This document shows, one piece after another, positions 10,079 to 19,922 of a DNA stretch of 64,000 nucleotides; within the stretch, counting starts at the first letter, position 1, and each line of letters begins with the position of its first letter. The stretch comes from Actinomycetes bacterium. Its GTDB lineage: Bacteria > Actinomycetota > Acidimicrobiia > Acidimicrobiales > Ilumatobacteraceae. The notes under the pieces are model-generated. The model did not search any database and had not been told where the DNA came from. It was given only the letters and a program-made list of their open reading frames with translations. The position numbers and the translations under genes were made by a program. Where the stretch lies: assembly GCA_025358125.1 (NCBI GenBank), contig JANYKS010000033.1:1-64000 (forward strand), given 5' to 3'.

Positions 10079-10185
10079 CATCGCCGGCCCACCGATCGCC
10101 CGCCCTCCGATCGCGGGCGCCCCCCGATCGTCGCGGGCGCAATGCTCGTCGGTTGTCGACAGGTCGCCGCTATGCGAGCATGTTG

Positions 10186-10248
10186 ATGACCAACGAGAGG
10201 ACACAGCAGATGGACGGCTCGACCCCGCGAACCAGCAGTCAGCCATGA
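10186..10248 (+). CDS. Possible 20-residue leader ORF coupled to aconitase
   Basis: ATG at 10186 opens a short frame ([11 protein letters not shown]...) ending in TGA at 10246-10248. This stop overlaps the aconitase ATG at 10245 in the ATGA arrangement typical of translational coupling. An upstream in-frame ATG exists at 10180. No convincing ribosome binding site is visible for it, nor for the aconitase start, which makes coupling attractive. The reading frame could be chance. Confidence 0.3.
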   Translation: MTNERTQQMDGSTPRTSSQP

Positions 10249-13109
10249 GCAGCGACAGCTTCGCGAGTCGCAGCGGTTTGGCGGTCGGTGATCAGTCTTA
10301 TTCGGTATTCTCGCTGTCAGCGCTGGACCGTTTTGGCGTAGAGCGACTGCCCTATTCGTTGAAGATCCTGCTCGAGAACCTGCTCCGCAACGAGGATGGC
10401 GTCTCGGTGACCGCACACGACATCGAAACACTCGCGATGTGGGATCCGGACGCTGAGCCGAGCGACGAGATCGCGTTTTCTCCGGCCAGGATCCTGATGC
10501 AGGACTTCACAGGGGTGCCGGCGGTGGTGGACCTGGCGGCAATGCGCGACGGCGTGGAGGCGCTCGGCGGCGACCCGGCGAGGGTGAAGCCACAGGTGCC
10601 GACGGAATTGGTGATCGACCACTCGGTCATCGTCGACCACTTCGCCACCACCGACGCGTTCCACCTCAACGCCGGGTTGGAGTTCCAGCGCAATCGGGAG
10701 CGCTACCAGTTCCTCCGATGGGGTCAGCAGGCGTTCGACGGGTTTCGGGTGGTGCCGCCCGACACCGGTATCTGCCATCAGGTCAACCTCGAGTACTTGG
10801 CGAGGGTGGTGTTCAGCGACGACGACGGGATGGCCTACCCGGACACGCTGGTCGGCACCGACTCGCACACACCGATGGTCAACGGCTTGGGTGTTCTCGG
10901 ATGGGGTGTGGGTGGCATCGAGGCCGAGGCGGCAATGCTCGGTCAGCCGATCAGCATGCTGATCCCCCGGGTTGTCGGCGTCAAGCTCGACGGTGAGCTG
11001 CCGGCGGGCGCGACCGCGACCGACTTGGTGCTCACCATCGCCGAGCAGCTTCGTCGCCACGGCGTGGTGAGCAAGTTCGTGGAGTTCTACGGGCCTGGCG
11101 TCGCCAACGTTTCGCTCGAGAACCGCGCCACCATCGGCAACATGTCGCCGGAGTACGGATCGACCGTCACCATCTTCCCGATCGATGACGAGACCCTGCG
11201 CTACCTACGGTTCACGGGTCGCTCCGCCGATCGGGTGGCCTTGGTGGAGGCATACGCGAAGAGCCAAGGAATGTGGCACGAACCAGGCGCCGAACCGGTC
11301 TTCTCGGCCCGGATCGAGCTGGATCTGTCAACGATCGAGCCGTGCCTCGCTGGACCCACCCGGCCGCAGGACCGTGTCGGGCTACGCGATGCGCGGCGCG
11401 TTCAGCGCGCTGCCGTGGCCCGGGTCATTCCGCCATCTCCTGGGCCCTCCAACGAGACGCCCGTACTGGTCAGGGAGCGACGCGAGCTGGTCGACGGCGG
11501 TCTCGACGCAGCGTCGGCCGAGTCGTTCCCGGCCAGCGATCCGCCTGCCGCCAGCGGCCCGACAGCCCGGATCAAGCGGCCCCGCCTGCAGGCCGACCTC
11601 GATGACCCAGGTCCCGCGATCTCTACCCCGACCATGGTTGCGCTGGCCGACGGCACTCGGTGCGAGATCGACCACAGCCACGTCGTCATCGCCGCGATCA
11701 CCAGCTGCACCAACACGTCCAACCCTGCAGTCATGATTGCCGCGGGGCTGTTGGCCAAGCACGCTGTGGAACGGGGCCTCACCGTCAAGCCGTGGGTGAA
11801 GACGTCGCTGGCTCCCGGCTCACGGGTGGTGATGGACTACTACGAGAGCAGCGGGCTGCTGCCCTATCTGGAGGCGCTGGGTTATCACTTGGTGGGATTC
11901 GGCTGCACCACGTGCATCGGCAACTCCGGGCCGATCGATCCGGCGTTGTCGGCCGTCGCCGAGCGCCTCGCGCTGGTGTCGGTGTTGTCGGGAAACCGCA
12001 ACTTCGAGGGGCGGATCAACCCCGATGTCCGCATGAACTACCTGATGTCGCCGCCGCTCGTCGTGGCCTACGCGTTGGCTGGCACGATGGACACCGACCT
12101 CACCAGCGACCCGCTCGGCGTCGACACCCGAGGAGCCCCGGTCTATCTCGCCGACATCTGGCCCTCGCCGGCCGAGGTGAACGAGACGATCCGCGACTCG
12201 CTCCGGTCCGAGATGTTCACCGACGCATACGGCTCGGTGTTCGCCGGAGACGACCGATGGAACAGCCTGCAGGTGGCGTCCGGCCAGCGGTTCGAATGGG
12301 ACGACACCTCGACGTACGTCCACCGGCCTCCGTTCTTCGACGGGATCAGCCCCGAACCGCTCCCGCTTGTCGACATCGTCGGGGCCCGTTGCCTCGCCAA
12401 ACTCGGCGCATCGGTCACCACCGACCACATCTCCCCCGCCGGGTCGATCGGTGCGGACACGCCGGCCGGGCGATGGCTCATCGACCACGGGGTGGCGCCG
12501 GAGGACTTCAACTCCTATGGGTCCCGGCGCGGCAACCACGAGGTGATGATCCGGGGCACGTTCGCCAACATCCGGCTCCGCAACCGGCTCGCCCCCGGCA
12601 CCGAGGGCGGCTGGACCCGCCATCAACCGAGCGGCTCGGAGATGACGATCCACGACGCGGCCGTGCGCTACGCCGCCGACGCGGTGCCGTTGATCATCCT
12701 TGCCGGCACCGAGTACGGCTCCGGCTCGTCACGCGACTGGGCGGCCAAGGGCACCCTGCTCCTCGGCGTACGGGCCGTGCTCACCGAAAGCTTCGAACGC
12801 ATTCACCGCTCCAACCTCATCGGCATGGGCGTTCTGCCGCTGCAGTTCGCGGACGGCGCCAGCGCCGACTCGCTCGGCCTCACCGGCCGCGAGACCTACT
12901 CCATCACCGGCCTCGCGGGCGTCGGCGCAACCGGACCGATGCCGACCGAGGTCACCGTGCGGGCTGTCGACGCCGACGGCGGCGCGATCGAGTTCGGCGC
13001 CCGGGTGCGGATCGACACCGCGACCGAAGCCGAGTACTACCGACATGGCGGCATCCTCCAGTACATGCTTCGTCAACTCGCTTGCGACGCCGAACCGGGT
13101 CGGTGCTGA
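10245..13109 (+). CDS. acnA: Aconitate hydratase AcnA (citrate/isocitrate isomerase)
   Basis: 954 residues of the monomeric aconitase A/IRP family, interconverting citrate and isocitrate in the TCA cycle in the cytosol. Visible signatures are [11 protein letters not shown], the [4Fe-4S] ligands in SCTNTSNP and [11 protein letters not shown], and the swivel domain with [22 protein letters not shown] and [10 protein letters not shown]. Between [10 protein letters not shown] and the first cluster Cys lies a long, low-conservation stretch (about residues 370-485) with [12 protein letters not shown], a motif better known from small unrelated bacterial proteins. The downstream neighbour is convergent and a strong hairpin lies between them. 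The start is supported by family alignment more than by an SD sequence. Confidence 0.95.
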   Translation: MSSDSFASRSGLAVGDQSYSVFSLSALDRFGVERLPYSLKILLENLLRNEDGVSVTAHDIETLAMWDPDAEPSDEIAFSPARILMQDFTGVPAVVDLAAMRDGVEALGGDPARVKPQVPTELVIDHSVIVDHFATTDAFHLNAGLEFQRNRERYQFLRWGQQAFDGFRVVPPDTGICHQVNLEYLARVVFSDDDGMAYPDTLVGTDSHTPMVNGLGVLGWGVGGIEAEAAMLGQPISMLIPRVVGVKLDGELPAGATATDLVLTIAEQLRRHGVVSKFVEFYGPGVANVSLENRATIGNMSPEYGSTVTIFPIDDETLRYLRFTGRSADRVALVEAYAKSQGMWHEPGAEPVFSARIELDLSTIEPCLAGPTRPQDRVGLRDARRVQRAAVARVIPPSPGPSNETPVLVRERRELVDGGLDAASAESFPASDPPAASGPTARIKRPRLQADLDDPGPAISTPTMVALADGTRCEIDHSHVVIAAITSCTNTSNPAVMIAAGLLAKHAVERGLTVKPWVKTSLAPGSRVVMDYYESSGLLPYLEALGYHLVGFGCTTCIGNSGPIDPALSAVAERLALVSVLSGNRNFEGRINPDVRMNYLMSPPLVVAYALAGTMDTDLTSDPLGVDTRGAPVYLADIWPSPAEVNETIRDSLRSEMFTDAYGSVFAGDDRWNSLQVASGQRFEWDDTSTYVHRPPFFDGISPEPLPLVDIVGARCLAKLGASVTTDHISPAGSIGADTPAGRWLIDHGVAPEDFNSYGSRRGNHEVMIRGTFANIRLRNRLAPGTEGGWTRHQPSGSEMTIHDAAVRYAADAVPLIILAGTEYGSGSSRDWAAKGTLLLGVRAVLTESFERIHRSNLIGMGVLPLQFADGASADSLGLTGRETYSITGLAGVGATGPMPTEVTVRAVDADGGAIEFGARVRIDTATEAEYYRHGGILQYMLRQLACDAEPGRC

Positions 13110-13206
13110 AGGCAGTGGGTTCGCGGCCAATTCGTCGATCTGGCAAGAAAGATCCCCGGCAACCAAACCATTGGGCCGCGACGTTCGTGTCTGACGCAGC
13201 TGGTGC

Positions 13207-13246
13207 ACCGCTGGGAGCCGGTTCTCGCCCGCCTGCTCCCAGCGGT
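13207..13246. terminator. Bidirectional terminator-like hairpin
   Basis: Perfect 12-bp inverted repeat, ACCGCTGGGAGC (13207-13218) and GCTCCCAGCGGT (13235-13246), with a 16-nt loop. It lies in the 170 bp between the convergent ends of aconitase and the broken protease. No U-tract follows on either strand, as is common in high-GC actinobacteria. Confidence 0.65.
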
Positions 13247-13278
13247 CGCGCCCGCCGTTCGGGGAATTGGCATGTTCG

Positions 13279-16069
13279 TCACGGCTGGAAGTAGCCGGTG
13301 ACATCCGCGAGCAGATGCGTCGCCGACTGGCTGTACATACAGACCTGACCACCATCACCAACCTTGACGATCACCGCGTTCGCGACCGTGGAACCCGCGA
13401 CATAATTGAGACTGGAAGCCGTCGGCCGAACGCTCCCACACGGATACACCGTCAAATAGCCAGGCGCCTGCGCATCCGTCACCGTCACGTTCAACACGAC
13501 CGCCGCCGGATCACCAGAAACCCCGCCACGACCCGCCACCGTCAGCGCAGTAACGCTTCCAGCATCACGCACACCGATCCCGTTGAACTGCCCGTCAATC
13601 GTCGACAGACCCGGCCGAGACTCCAACAACCGGGCCGGCACCAACGACGTGAATGGAGCTGTCAGCGTCACCGCGTTCGAAGCCGCCGACGGCGCGCCAG
13701 GACCGACAGCGTTCACCGCCGTCACCGTGAACGTATAGGTAGTCCCGTTGCGCAGTCCCGGCGCCGTGAACGACGTCGACGTCGAACCCGTCGACACCGG
13801 CGGCTGAGCGACACCACCGATCAACGGCGTCACCGTATACCCCGTGATCGGCGACCCGCCACCGAACGGCGCCGCCCACGTCAAACCAGCCGACTGATTA
13901 CCACCAGTCGCCACAACACCCGACGGCGCAGACGGAACCACCGGGGCGCCGTCGATGAACCAGCCCGTGCCGGAAAAGGAGCTGTCACTCCCGAGACGGA
14001 ACCGGAGCTTGAGGTTGTTCCCGCTGACAGTGCTGAGGTTGATCCGAGTCGTCTCGTAGCCGGGGCTGGGACCGGAGAACGCCTGCCGACCAGAGAGCGG
14101 ATTGCCGAAGCCCGATTGCAACGTGGCGTTGTAGCCGTTGACGGTAGGCCCGGGCAGGGCGACGGCGTCGGGCCAGGTAACACCCCCGTCCGTACTGTAT
14201 TCGACGACACCGCCGTCGTAGAAATAGCTCGAGTCGTAGTCCATCTCGAACGAATGGTCGAAGCGCAGGTATGTGGCTCCAGCCGGCACGGCAACGCTGA
14301 ACGTGCTCTGGATGGTCGAACTGGCGACGAAGCCGAGATCGGCGGCGTGCAGCGAGCGTGTGCCGCTCTGCGACGATCCGGTGAAGTAACTCCACTGCGC
14401 GGCGGGCGTCGTGGCGCTGGTAGTCCAGTTGCCATTGTCGGCTTCCATGTTGTCGTTCAACAGGATGCCGTTCTGGACGGTTCCGCCGTCGCAGACGGGT
14501 GCCGACAGGTGGGCGCCGGCCGTCGTTGGGAACTTGTCCATCTCGGTCGCGGTCACGGCCTTGGTGACCTCGGTGCAGTCGGCAGCGGTGATACCTGCCG
14601 TTCCGATGAGATTGGTGCACGCCTGGGGCAGGATGTGGAACAGGTCGAGGTAGTCCGATCCCGGACCGAGCAGGGTGGTCTCGGCCTGATAGTAGATCTT
14701 CGCGGTCTTGGTCGTACCGAGTCCGACAACGGTCTGGCCGTTGAACGTGGCACCATCGGCGATGAGGAACGCGGCCTTGTTGTTGACGCCGCTGTTGGTG
14801 TGGACGCCGTGGTTGTCCTGGGTTCCGCCGATGTACAGGGCACTGGTCATCTTGTCCGGATCACCGAAGGCGGGCGGATTCGCCATGTTCCGAATCGCCC
14901 CGATCGAGAACTGCTCACCGATCAGCCACTTATCGCCAGGCGGATCGAGGCCGCTCACCATGCTGCTGAGATCGACCAGTTCACCCATCACGTCGGACAT
15001 CGACTCGTTGATCGCGCCCGATTCGGCGTAGTAGAACAGCCGCGACGTGTATTGGGTAACGCCGTGGGTCAGTTCGTGGGCGAAGACATCGTCGGCGCTC
15101 GCGTATCCTTGTCCGTAGACCATCTGCGAGCCGTTCCAGAACGCGTTCGCGTAGGGGCACGGGTAGCTCGGTCTGCAGTACAGCACGAACCGTACGGAGC
15201 GCCACCTTCGGTGCGTACCGGCGACGAGCACGTTTCCGCGAGTGCCGGGTTGTTGGCGTTGGTGCAGACCGAACGGTTGAGGGCGTCCTCGCGCTGGCTG
15301 AGCTGCAACGCGACAGTGCCCGAATGGGCGTCGATCAGCACCAATCGGTCGACATCGCCGAGTTCGGTGCGTACGTCCACTCGCCACACCGGCCGGGCGC
15401 CCGGTGGACCATCGGCGCCGAGCAGTGATGGGTCATAGATCCACAATTCGGGTGCGCTCGCCGACAGCAACTCGGGTCCAATGTGGTCGTACTTGACGGT
15501 GAGGTTGCGGGCCAGATCAGCCGATGTCGCCGCAGAAACTCCAGCGGTGACATCGATGTCGAGAGCGGGAAGTGCCTCGCCCGATGTCGACAAGACGCTG
15601 CCGTCGGCGCCGATCTGTACCGCAATTTCGGCGGCCATCACCGGCAGGCCCCGAAAGCGCTGTTGGAACCGGACCGCCGCATCGCCCGAGGTGCCGTTGA
15701 ACACGAGCAACTCGGTGAGATCAGTACTCGGGTTCGCTACGCCGAAGAGCGAGCCGTAGTGGTCGATGAAACGCCGCGCGTTTTGCGATGGAGTTCCGTC
15801 GTGAGGAGGATCGAGCGGATGCGCGTCGGAGCCCCCGATGAAGGTGACCGCACCGGTCTGCGGTCGCACCGCAATTCTCGCCCGGCCGCCCGCCGCCCGC
15901 TGGAGTTCGTTCTCCAAACCCGAAGCCGTCGACCGACCGCCAGCCAGTTCTGAGTTGGCGATCACCGCGCGATGAGAGCCCCACCCGCCGCGATCGACAC
16001 CGGAACCTCGGAAATGACGAGCCCGACGAATGGAACAATCGACATCATCGCAAGCGTTCGAATGCGCAT
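13279..16069 (-). pseudogene. Thermolysin-like (M4) secreted metalloprotease split over three frames
   Basis: The pieces read in order in three frames. (1) ATG at 16069 gives the signal peptide MRIRTLAMMSIVPFVGLVIS, closed by a TGA at 15962-15964. (2) From about 15965 to 15200, an FTP/PepSY-type propeptide (GGSDAHPLDPP to DAHSGTVALQL). (3) From about 15205 to 13279, the M4 catalytic part with NAFWNGSQMVYG, HELTHGVTQYT, GAINESMSDVMGE and HTNSGVNNKA. After that come an immune-inhibitor-like beta domain, an FnIII domain, and a C-terminal domain (VPARLLESR to THLLADVTGYF) seen on many acidimicrobial secreted proteins. At the second junction the stretch M4 enzymes normally have before NAFWNG (roughly 45-60 residues) also seems to be missing, so this is more than a one-base slip. 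No function is expected unless the assembly is wrong. Confidence 0.75.
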
Positions 16070-16166
16070 GACCTGAATGTCTAGCACCCATCTGCAAGCC
16101 CCAATTCGGACTACTCCCCGAGATTCTCTCCGCGCCCGACATCGCCACCGAGGTCGGTGTCGGTAC

Positions 16167-16913
16167 TCACGAGATGGTTGCGCCGAGCGCTTGCTCGAGC
16201 CGGATCGCGGCCGGGAACAACACGTTGTTCTCCTTGTGGATGTGGAGATGCGTATCTGCTTCGAGTTCCGCCAACCCGGCGTAACAGGCCTGATACGTGG
16301 CGCAACCGTCGGGGGGTGGCTGGTAGCCGTCGGTGAGTCCGGACAGCTCCTCCAGCAGCGTGCCGACGAGGTCGTGCTCGGCGAGCATCACCGAGATCGG
16401 GTTGCGAACGCTGCCACAGTGGGATTCCACCGCCGTCGAGGATGCCGCCATCGAGGATGCCGCCAACTCGCGGATCAGCGGGAACAACACCCGCTCCTCT
16501 TTCAACATGTGCGGTTCGAGGTCGGCGCGGATCTGCGCGTAGCAGCGGCTGACCTCGCCAAGTTCGGGGTGGCGGCTGCCGTGCACCGAGACGATCTTGT
16601 CGACCAGTGCTGACAGACGCGGCATCTCGTCCCACAGGTAACGATGATGTGTCGCTTCCACGTGATCGACCAACTCGGTGACCGACATCGTCGACCAATC
16701 CGGCGCTGCATCACCGACGCCAACCGCTGCGGAAAGCTCTTCGGCCACGACCGCCGGGTCGAGCCCTTTGGCGGTGCTCGCGAGGCCGAGCGAGCGGGCG
16801 CCGCCACAGCAGTAGTCGAGCCCACGGCGCTCCAACTCGCGCGCCAGCGACGGGTGGGCATTGACCACCTCGGCCAGTGTCATCTCCGCGTCGATCACGT
16901 TCATCTGTCTCAT
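16167..16913 (-). CDS. ric: Iron-sulfur cluster repair di-iron protein (RIC/YtfE/ScdA)
   Basis: 248 residues. The N-terminal ScdA_N domain has LDYCCGGARSL (about 33-43). The C-terminal hemerythrin-like four-helix bundle has His/Glu ligands in EATHHRYL, LEPHMLKEERVLFP, LAEHDLVG and THLHIHKENNVLFP. The family repairs Fe-S clusters damaged by NO or peroxide in the cytosol. A short duplication (ATCGAGGATGCCGCC twice near 16441) makes an AASSMAASS stretch between helices. The gene is monocistronic on the minus strand; aconitase, a typical damaged Fe-S client, lies 3 kb away but is not co-transcribed. Confidence 0.93.
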   Translation of the reverse strand: MRQMNVIDAEMTLAEVVNAHPSLARELERRGLDYCCGGARSLGLASTAKGLDPAVVAEELSAAVGVGDAAPDWSTMSVTELVDHVEATHHRYLWDEMPRLSALVDKIVSVHGSRHPELGEVSRCYAQIRADLEPHMLKEERVLFPLIRELAASSMAASSTAVESHCGSVRNPISVMLAEHDLVGTLLEELSGLTDGYQPPPDGCATYQACYAGLAELEADTHLHIHKENNVLFPAAIRLEQALGATIS

Positions 16914-17091
16914 GAGTCATACGTTCCACCGTTCTGAGACGCGACGCCAGGGTCGAAGGTCCCGATGCCCTGGCCTGTGTCGCTTGCGTCGGCTACGTGC
17001 CACCACACGCAGCTCGGATCTATCCGGGTTGTTTGGTGAGAACACTTCCTGTCGATGCGCTCTCGGTCTCGCCGGTGTCGATCTGGGTGTC

Positions 17092-17608
17092 ATGCCTGCC
17101 GCCGAGTTGGGTGCTGTTGTGGTTGGCCTGCGCCGGTTGATCACCGGGTTCGAAGCCGAGTTCGCCCGCTTCGCTCACGCCGCAGAGTTCGCCGAAGTGT
17201 GGCGTACCGGTGGTGCGACATCGATGCAGGCATGGCTCGCTGCCGCGACCGGAGCGACGATCAAGACCGCCCGCCGACAGGTCCGTCTGGCCGACACCGT
17301 CACCAAGGCCCCGGTGATCGGCGACAGGATGCGTGCCGGGCAACTGTCGGCCGACAATGCTGAAGCCCTCGCGACGGTTGTCGACAGCGACCACTTCGCC
17401 GGCGACGCCGAAGAACTGCTCGAAATCGCGGCCGCATCGGCGCGGCACCATCCTCCACGCACCCTCACGCCGACGCATCCACACCGAACACGCCACCCAC
17501 ACCGGTCAAGGTGCTGACACCGATCCGTGGGCCGACCCGGGCGGCGGGCACTGCGGTGGCGAGGCCAGCGACGATGGCCAACAACTCGGCTTCGACATCG
17601 CCAGTTGA
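17092..17608 (+). pseudogene. DUF222 / HNH-endonuclease (13E12-type) remnant
   Basis: From the ATG at 17092 the frame reads MPAAELGAVVVGLRRLITGF, then WRTGGATSMQAWLAAATG and LSADNAEALATVVDSDHF. This is the N-terminal half of the DUF222 family, mobile HNH-type proteins abundant in actinobacteria. After LEIAAASAR the frame becomes Pro/His-rich nonsense and stops at 17517. The next frame picks up a family-like RRRIHTEHATHTG stretch and stops at 17608. No HNH domain remains, so this is a frameshifted and truncated copy. The 180 bp upstream of it show nothing recognisable. Confidence 0.7.
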
Positions 17609-17695
17609 AGAGATCGCGCGGCCGCCCTCATGCTCGTAGTTCAACCTCGTGTTGTCACCTGCGCCGGCCGAACCACAGCCGACGACCTGCACAGG

Positions 17696-19024
17696 TCAGG
17701 ACGGGCCGGAGAAGGCCCCGCCCCTGTCGGCACCGGCGGGTCCGACAGCTGGCTCGTGGTCGTCTTCGTAGCGCGTCAACTCGGCCCGGCCGACGACATG
17801 CCAGTGCACCTCGTCAGGTCCGTCGGCGAGGCGCAGCGTGCGCTGGCTCGTGTACATCCGCGACAGCGGTGTCCATTGCGAAACGCCGGTCGCGCCGTGC
17901 AACTGGATCGCTTCGTCGATGATCTTGCAGACGCGCTCTGGCACCATTGCCTTGACGGCGCTGACCCATACTCGTGCCTCGGCGTTACCCATCGTGTCCA
18001 TCGCCTTCGCCGCACGCAGCACCATCAGGCGCATCGCCTCGATTTCGATTCTCGCCTTCGCGATGACTTCGGTGTTCTTGCCGAGTGACGCGATCCGCTT
18101 GCCGAATGCCTCGCGGTTCAACCCGCGCCGCACCATCAATTCGAGGGCCCGCTCGGCGACACCGATCGAGCGCATGCAATGGTGGATCCGTCCCGGCCCG
18201 AGCCGGATCTGAGAGATCTCGAAACCGCGTCCCTCGCCGAGCAGCATGTTCGACTTGGGCACCCGCACGTCGGTGAACCGGAGGTGCATGTGGCCGTGCG
18301 GCGCGTCGTCTTCACCGAAGACGTGCATCGGACCGAGGATCTCGACGCCGGGCGTGTCCATCGGGACGAGGATCTGCGACTGGCGCTTGTGCGGCGGGCC
18401 GTCGGGACTCGTCTGGACCATGCAGATCATGATCTTGCAGCGCGGGTCGCCGGCGCCGGAGATGTAGTACTTCTCGCCGTTGATCAGCCATTCGTCGCCA
18501 TCGAGTACGGCCTTGCAGCGAATGTTCTTCGCGTCCGACGACGCGACGTCCGGCTCCGTCATCGCGAACGCCGAACGGATTTCGCCGGCGAGCAACGGCT
18601 CGAGCCACCGCTTCTTCTGTTCGGGGGTGCCGACCCGTTCCAGCACCTCCATGTTGCCCGTGTCGGGCGCGCTGCAGTTCAAGCACTCCGACGCCAACGG
18701 GCTCTTGCCGAGCTCGGCCGCAATGTAGGCGTAGTCGATGTTGGAGAGGCCCTCGCCGGTCTCGGCGTTCGGCAGGAAGAAGTTCCACAGGCCGTTGGCC
18801 TTGGCCTTGGCCTTGACCGAGTCGAGCAGTTCGAGTTGGCCCTCGCCGTAGCCCCAACGCTCGGCGCGGCCCTCCCCGAGACGGAAGTACTCGGCAGTGA
18901 TCGGCTCGACCTCGTTGGCGATGAATGCCTTCACGCCCTCGTACAACGGGACGGCGTGTTCGGACATCGACAGATTCAGGGCGTCGTCGGTCGGAAGACC
19001 GGAATGCATTCCTGCAGCAGGCAT
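17696..19024 (-). CDS. Acyl-CoA dehydrogenase (ACAD11-like)
   Basis: 442 residues from the ATG at 19024, preceded by AAGGGGATTTTCC. The open frame extends 63 bp further upstream without a better start. Flavoprotein that oxidises an acyl-CoA to the 2-enoyl-CoA. Signatures: AFAMTEPDVASSDAKN (FAD/substrate loop), INGEKYYISGAGDPRCK, a helical C-terminus with MRSIGVAERALELMVRR, and IQLHGATGVSQWTPLSRMY. Long insertions and the TEPDVASSD form match the ACAD10/11-like branch acting on long or branched substrates; the true substrate is unknown. It is the last gene of the minus-strand run beginning with the response regulator, 112 bp behind the hydrolase. Confidence 0.92.
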   Translation of the reverse strand: MPAAGMHSGLPTDDALNLSMSEHAVPLYEGVKAFIANEVEPITAEYFRLGEGRAERWGYGEGQLELLDSVKAKAKANGLWNFFLPNAETGEGLSNIDYAYIAAELGKSPLASECLNCSAPDTGNMEVLERVGTPEQKKRWLEPLLAGEIRSAFAMTEPDVASSDAKNIRCKAVLDGDEWLINGEKYYISGAGDPRCKIMICMVQTSPDGPPHKRQSQILVPMDTPGVEILGPMHVFGEDDAPHGHMHLRFTDVRVPKSNMLLGEGRGFEISQIRLGPGRIHHCMRSIGVAERALELMVRRGLNREAFGKRIASLGKNTEVIAKARIEIEAMRLMVLRAAKAMDTMGNAEARVWVSAVKAMVPERVCKIIDEAIQLHGATGVSQWTPLSRMYTSQRTLRLADGPDEVHWHVVGRAELTRYEDDHEPAVGPAGADRGGAFSGPS

Positions 19025-19136
19025 GGAAAATCCCCTTGGGTCGTGCATGGGAGCGCTCTGCCCCGCGCCCCAACGGTAGTACGGCACCGTCTTGGGTCCC
19101 CGATTGGGCAGCCGTTTTCGCGCCGCCGCCGCTCGA

Positions 19137-19922
19137 TCAGTCGGGCAGCCGGGCGAGGAAGTCGAGGATCGCGGCGTTGACCGGCTCGGGATGGGTGAGG
19201 TTCGCAGCGTGCGCGCCGGGCACCTTCACCACGCCGTCGCAGCCGGATAGACCCGCGGCGAGGATCTCGGCCTTGTGCATCTCGATCGCAACGTCTGACG
19301 TGCCGTGTACCACGAGTGCCGGACAGGCGATCTCACCGAGGCGATCCGTGATGTCGTCACGGCCGTGGAGACAGCGCGCCGGCTCGAGCATTGCTTCCTT
19401 CTTCCCGGCCTGCCACTTCGCGATCCACTTCTGGTTCTCCACGGGATCGTCGATGATGAGCGCGGCGACCGGGTTTGCGAGGTCGTCGATCGGTCCGACG
19501 CTGAGCCACATGTCGACCATGCCCTGTTCGGCGGCGCGGGTTTCCTCCGCCGGCACACCCGACTCGGTGTCGAGCAGGATGAGCGCACGCACCCGTTCCG
19601 GTGACGTCAGCGCCACGCGGAGCGAGAGGAACCCTCCCTGGCTCATTCCGCCGACGACGGTTCGCTTGATGCCGAGGTGATCGAGCAGCCCGAGGCAATC
19701 CGAGGCAGAGTCCCAGTAGCTGAACGGCTTGCCATCGAATTCGGTCTTGCCGTGGCCACGTTCGTCCCACGTGATGACGCGGTAGTCGCCGCCGAGCGCC
19801 GTCACCTGCGGCGCGAACATCTCATGGTCCATCAAGAACCCGTGAGCGAGGATGACAGTGGGGCCTTCGCCGCCATTGTCTTCGTAGTAGATCTGCTGAC
19901 CGTTGATCGGGGCGAGAGGCAC
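19137..19922 (-). CDS. Alpha/beta hydrolase
   Basis: 261 residues with the complete alpha/beta-hydrolase fold: oxyanion HGFLMDHEMF, nucleophile elbow GMSQGG, acid LVVHGTSDVA and catalytic His in GAHAANLTHP. It resembles the haloperoxidase/3-oxoadipate enol-lactonase-like branch; the substrate cannot be named. The start MPLAPINGQQIYYED is conserved in the family, so the 91-bp overlap with the 3' end of the upstream membrane-protein gene appears real. Probably co-transcribed with the acyl-CoA dehydrogenase downstream. Confidence 0.88.
   Translation of the reverse strand: MPLAPINGQQIYYEDNGGEGPTVILAHGFLMDHEMFAPQVTALGGDYRVITWDERGHGKTEFDGKPFSYWDSASDCLGLLDHLGIKRTVVGGMSQGGFLSLRVALTSPERVRALILLDTESGVPAEETRAAEQGMVDMWLSVGPIDDLANPVAALIIDDPVENQKWIAKWQAGKKEAMLEPARCLHGRDDITDRLGEIACPALVVHGTSDVAIEMHKAEILAAGLSGCDGVVKVPGAHAANLTHPEPVNAAILDFLARLPD

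Noticed and set aside
11660-13294. Second long plus-strand frame inside aconitase
   Set aside because: Arg/His/Pro-rich out-of-frame shadow typical of high-GC genes.
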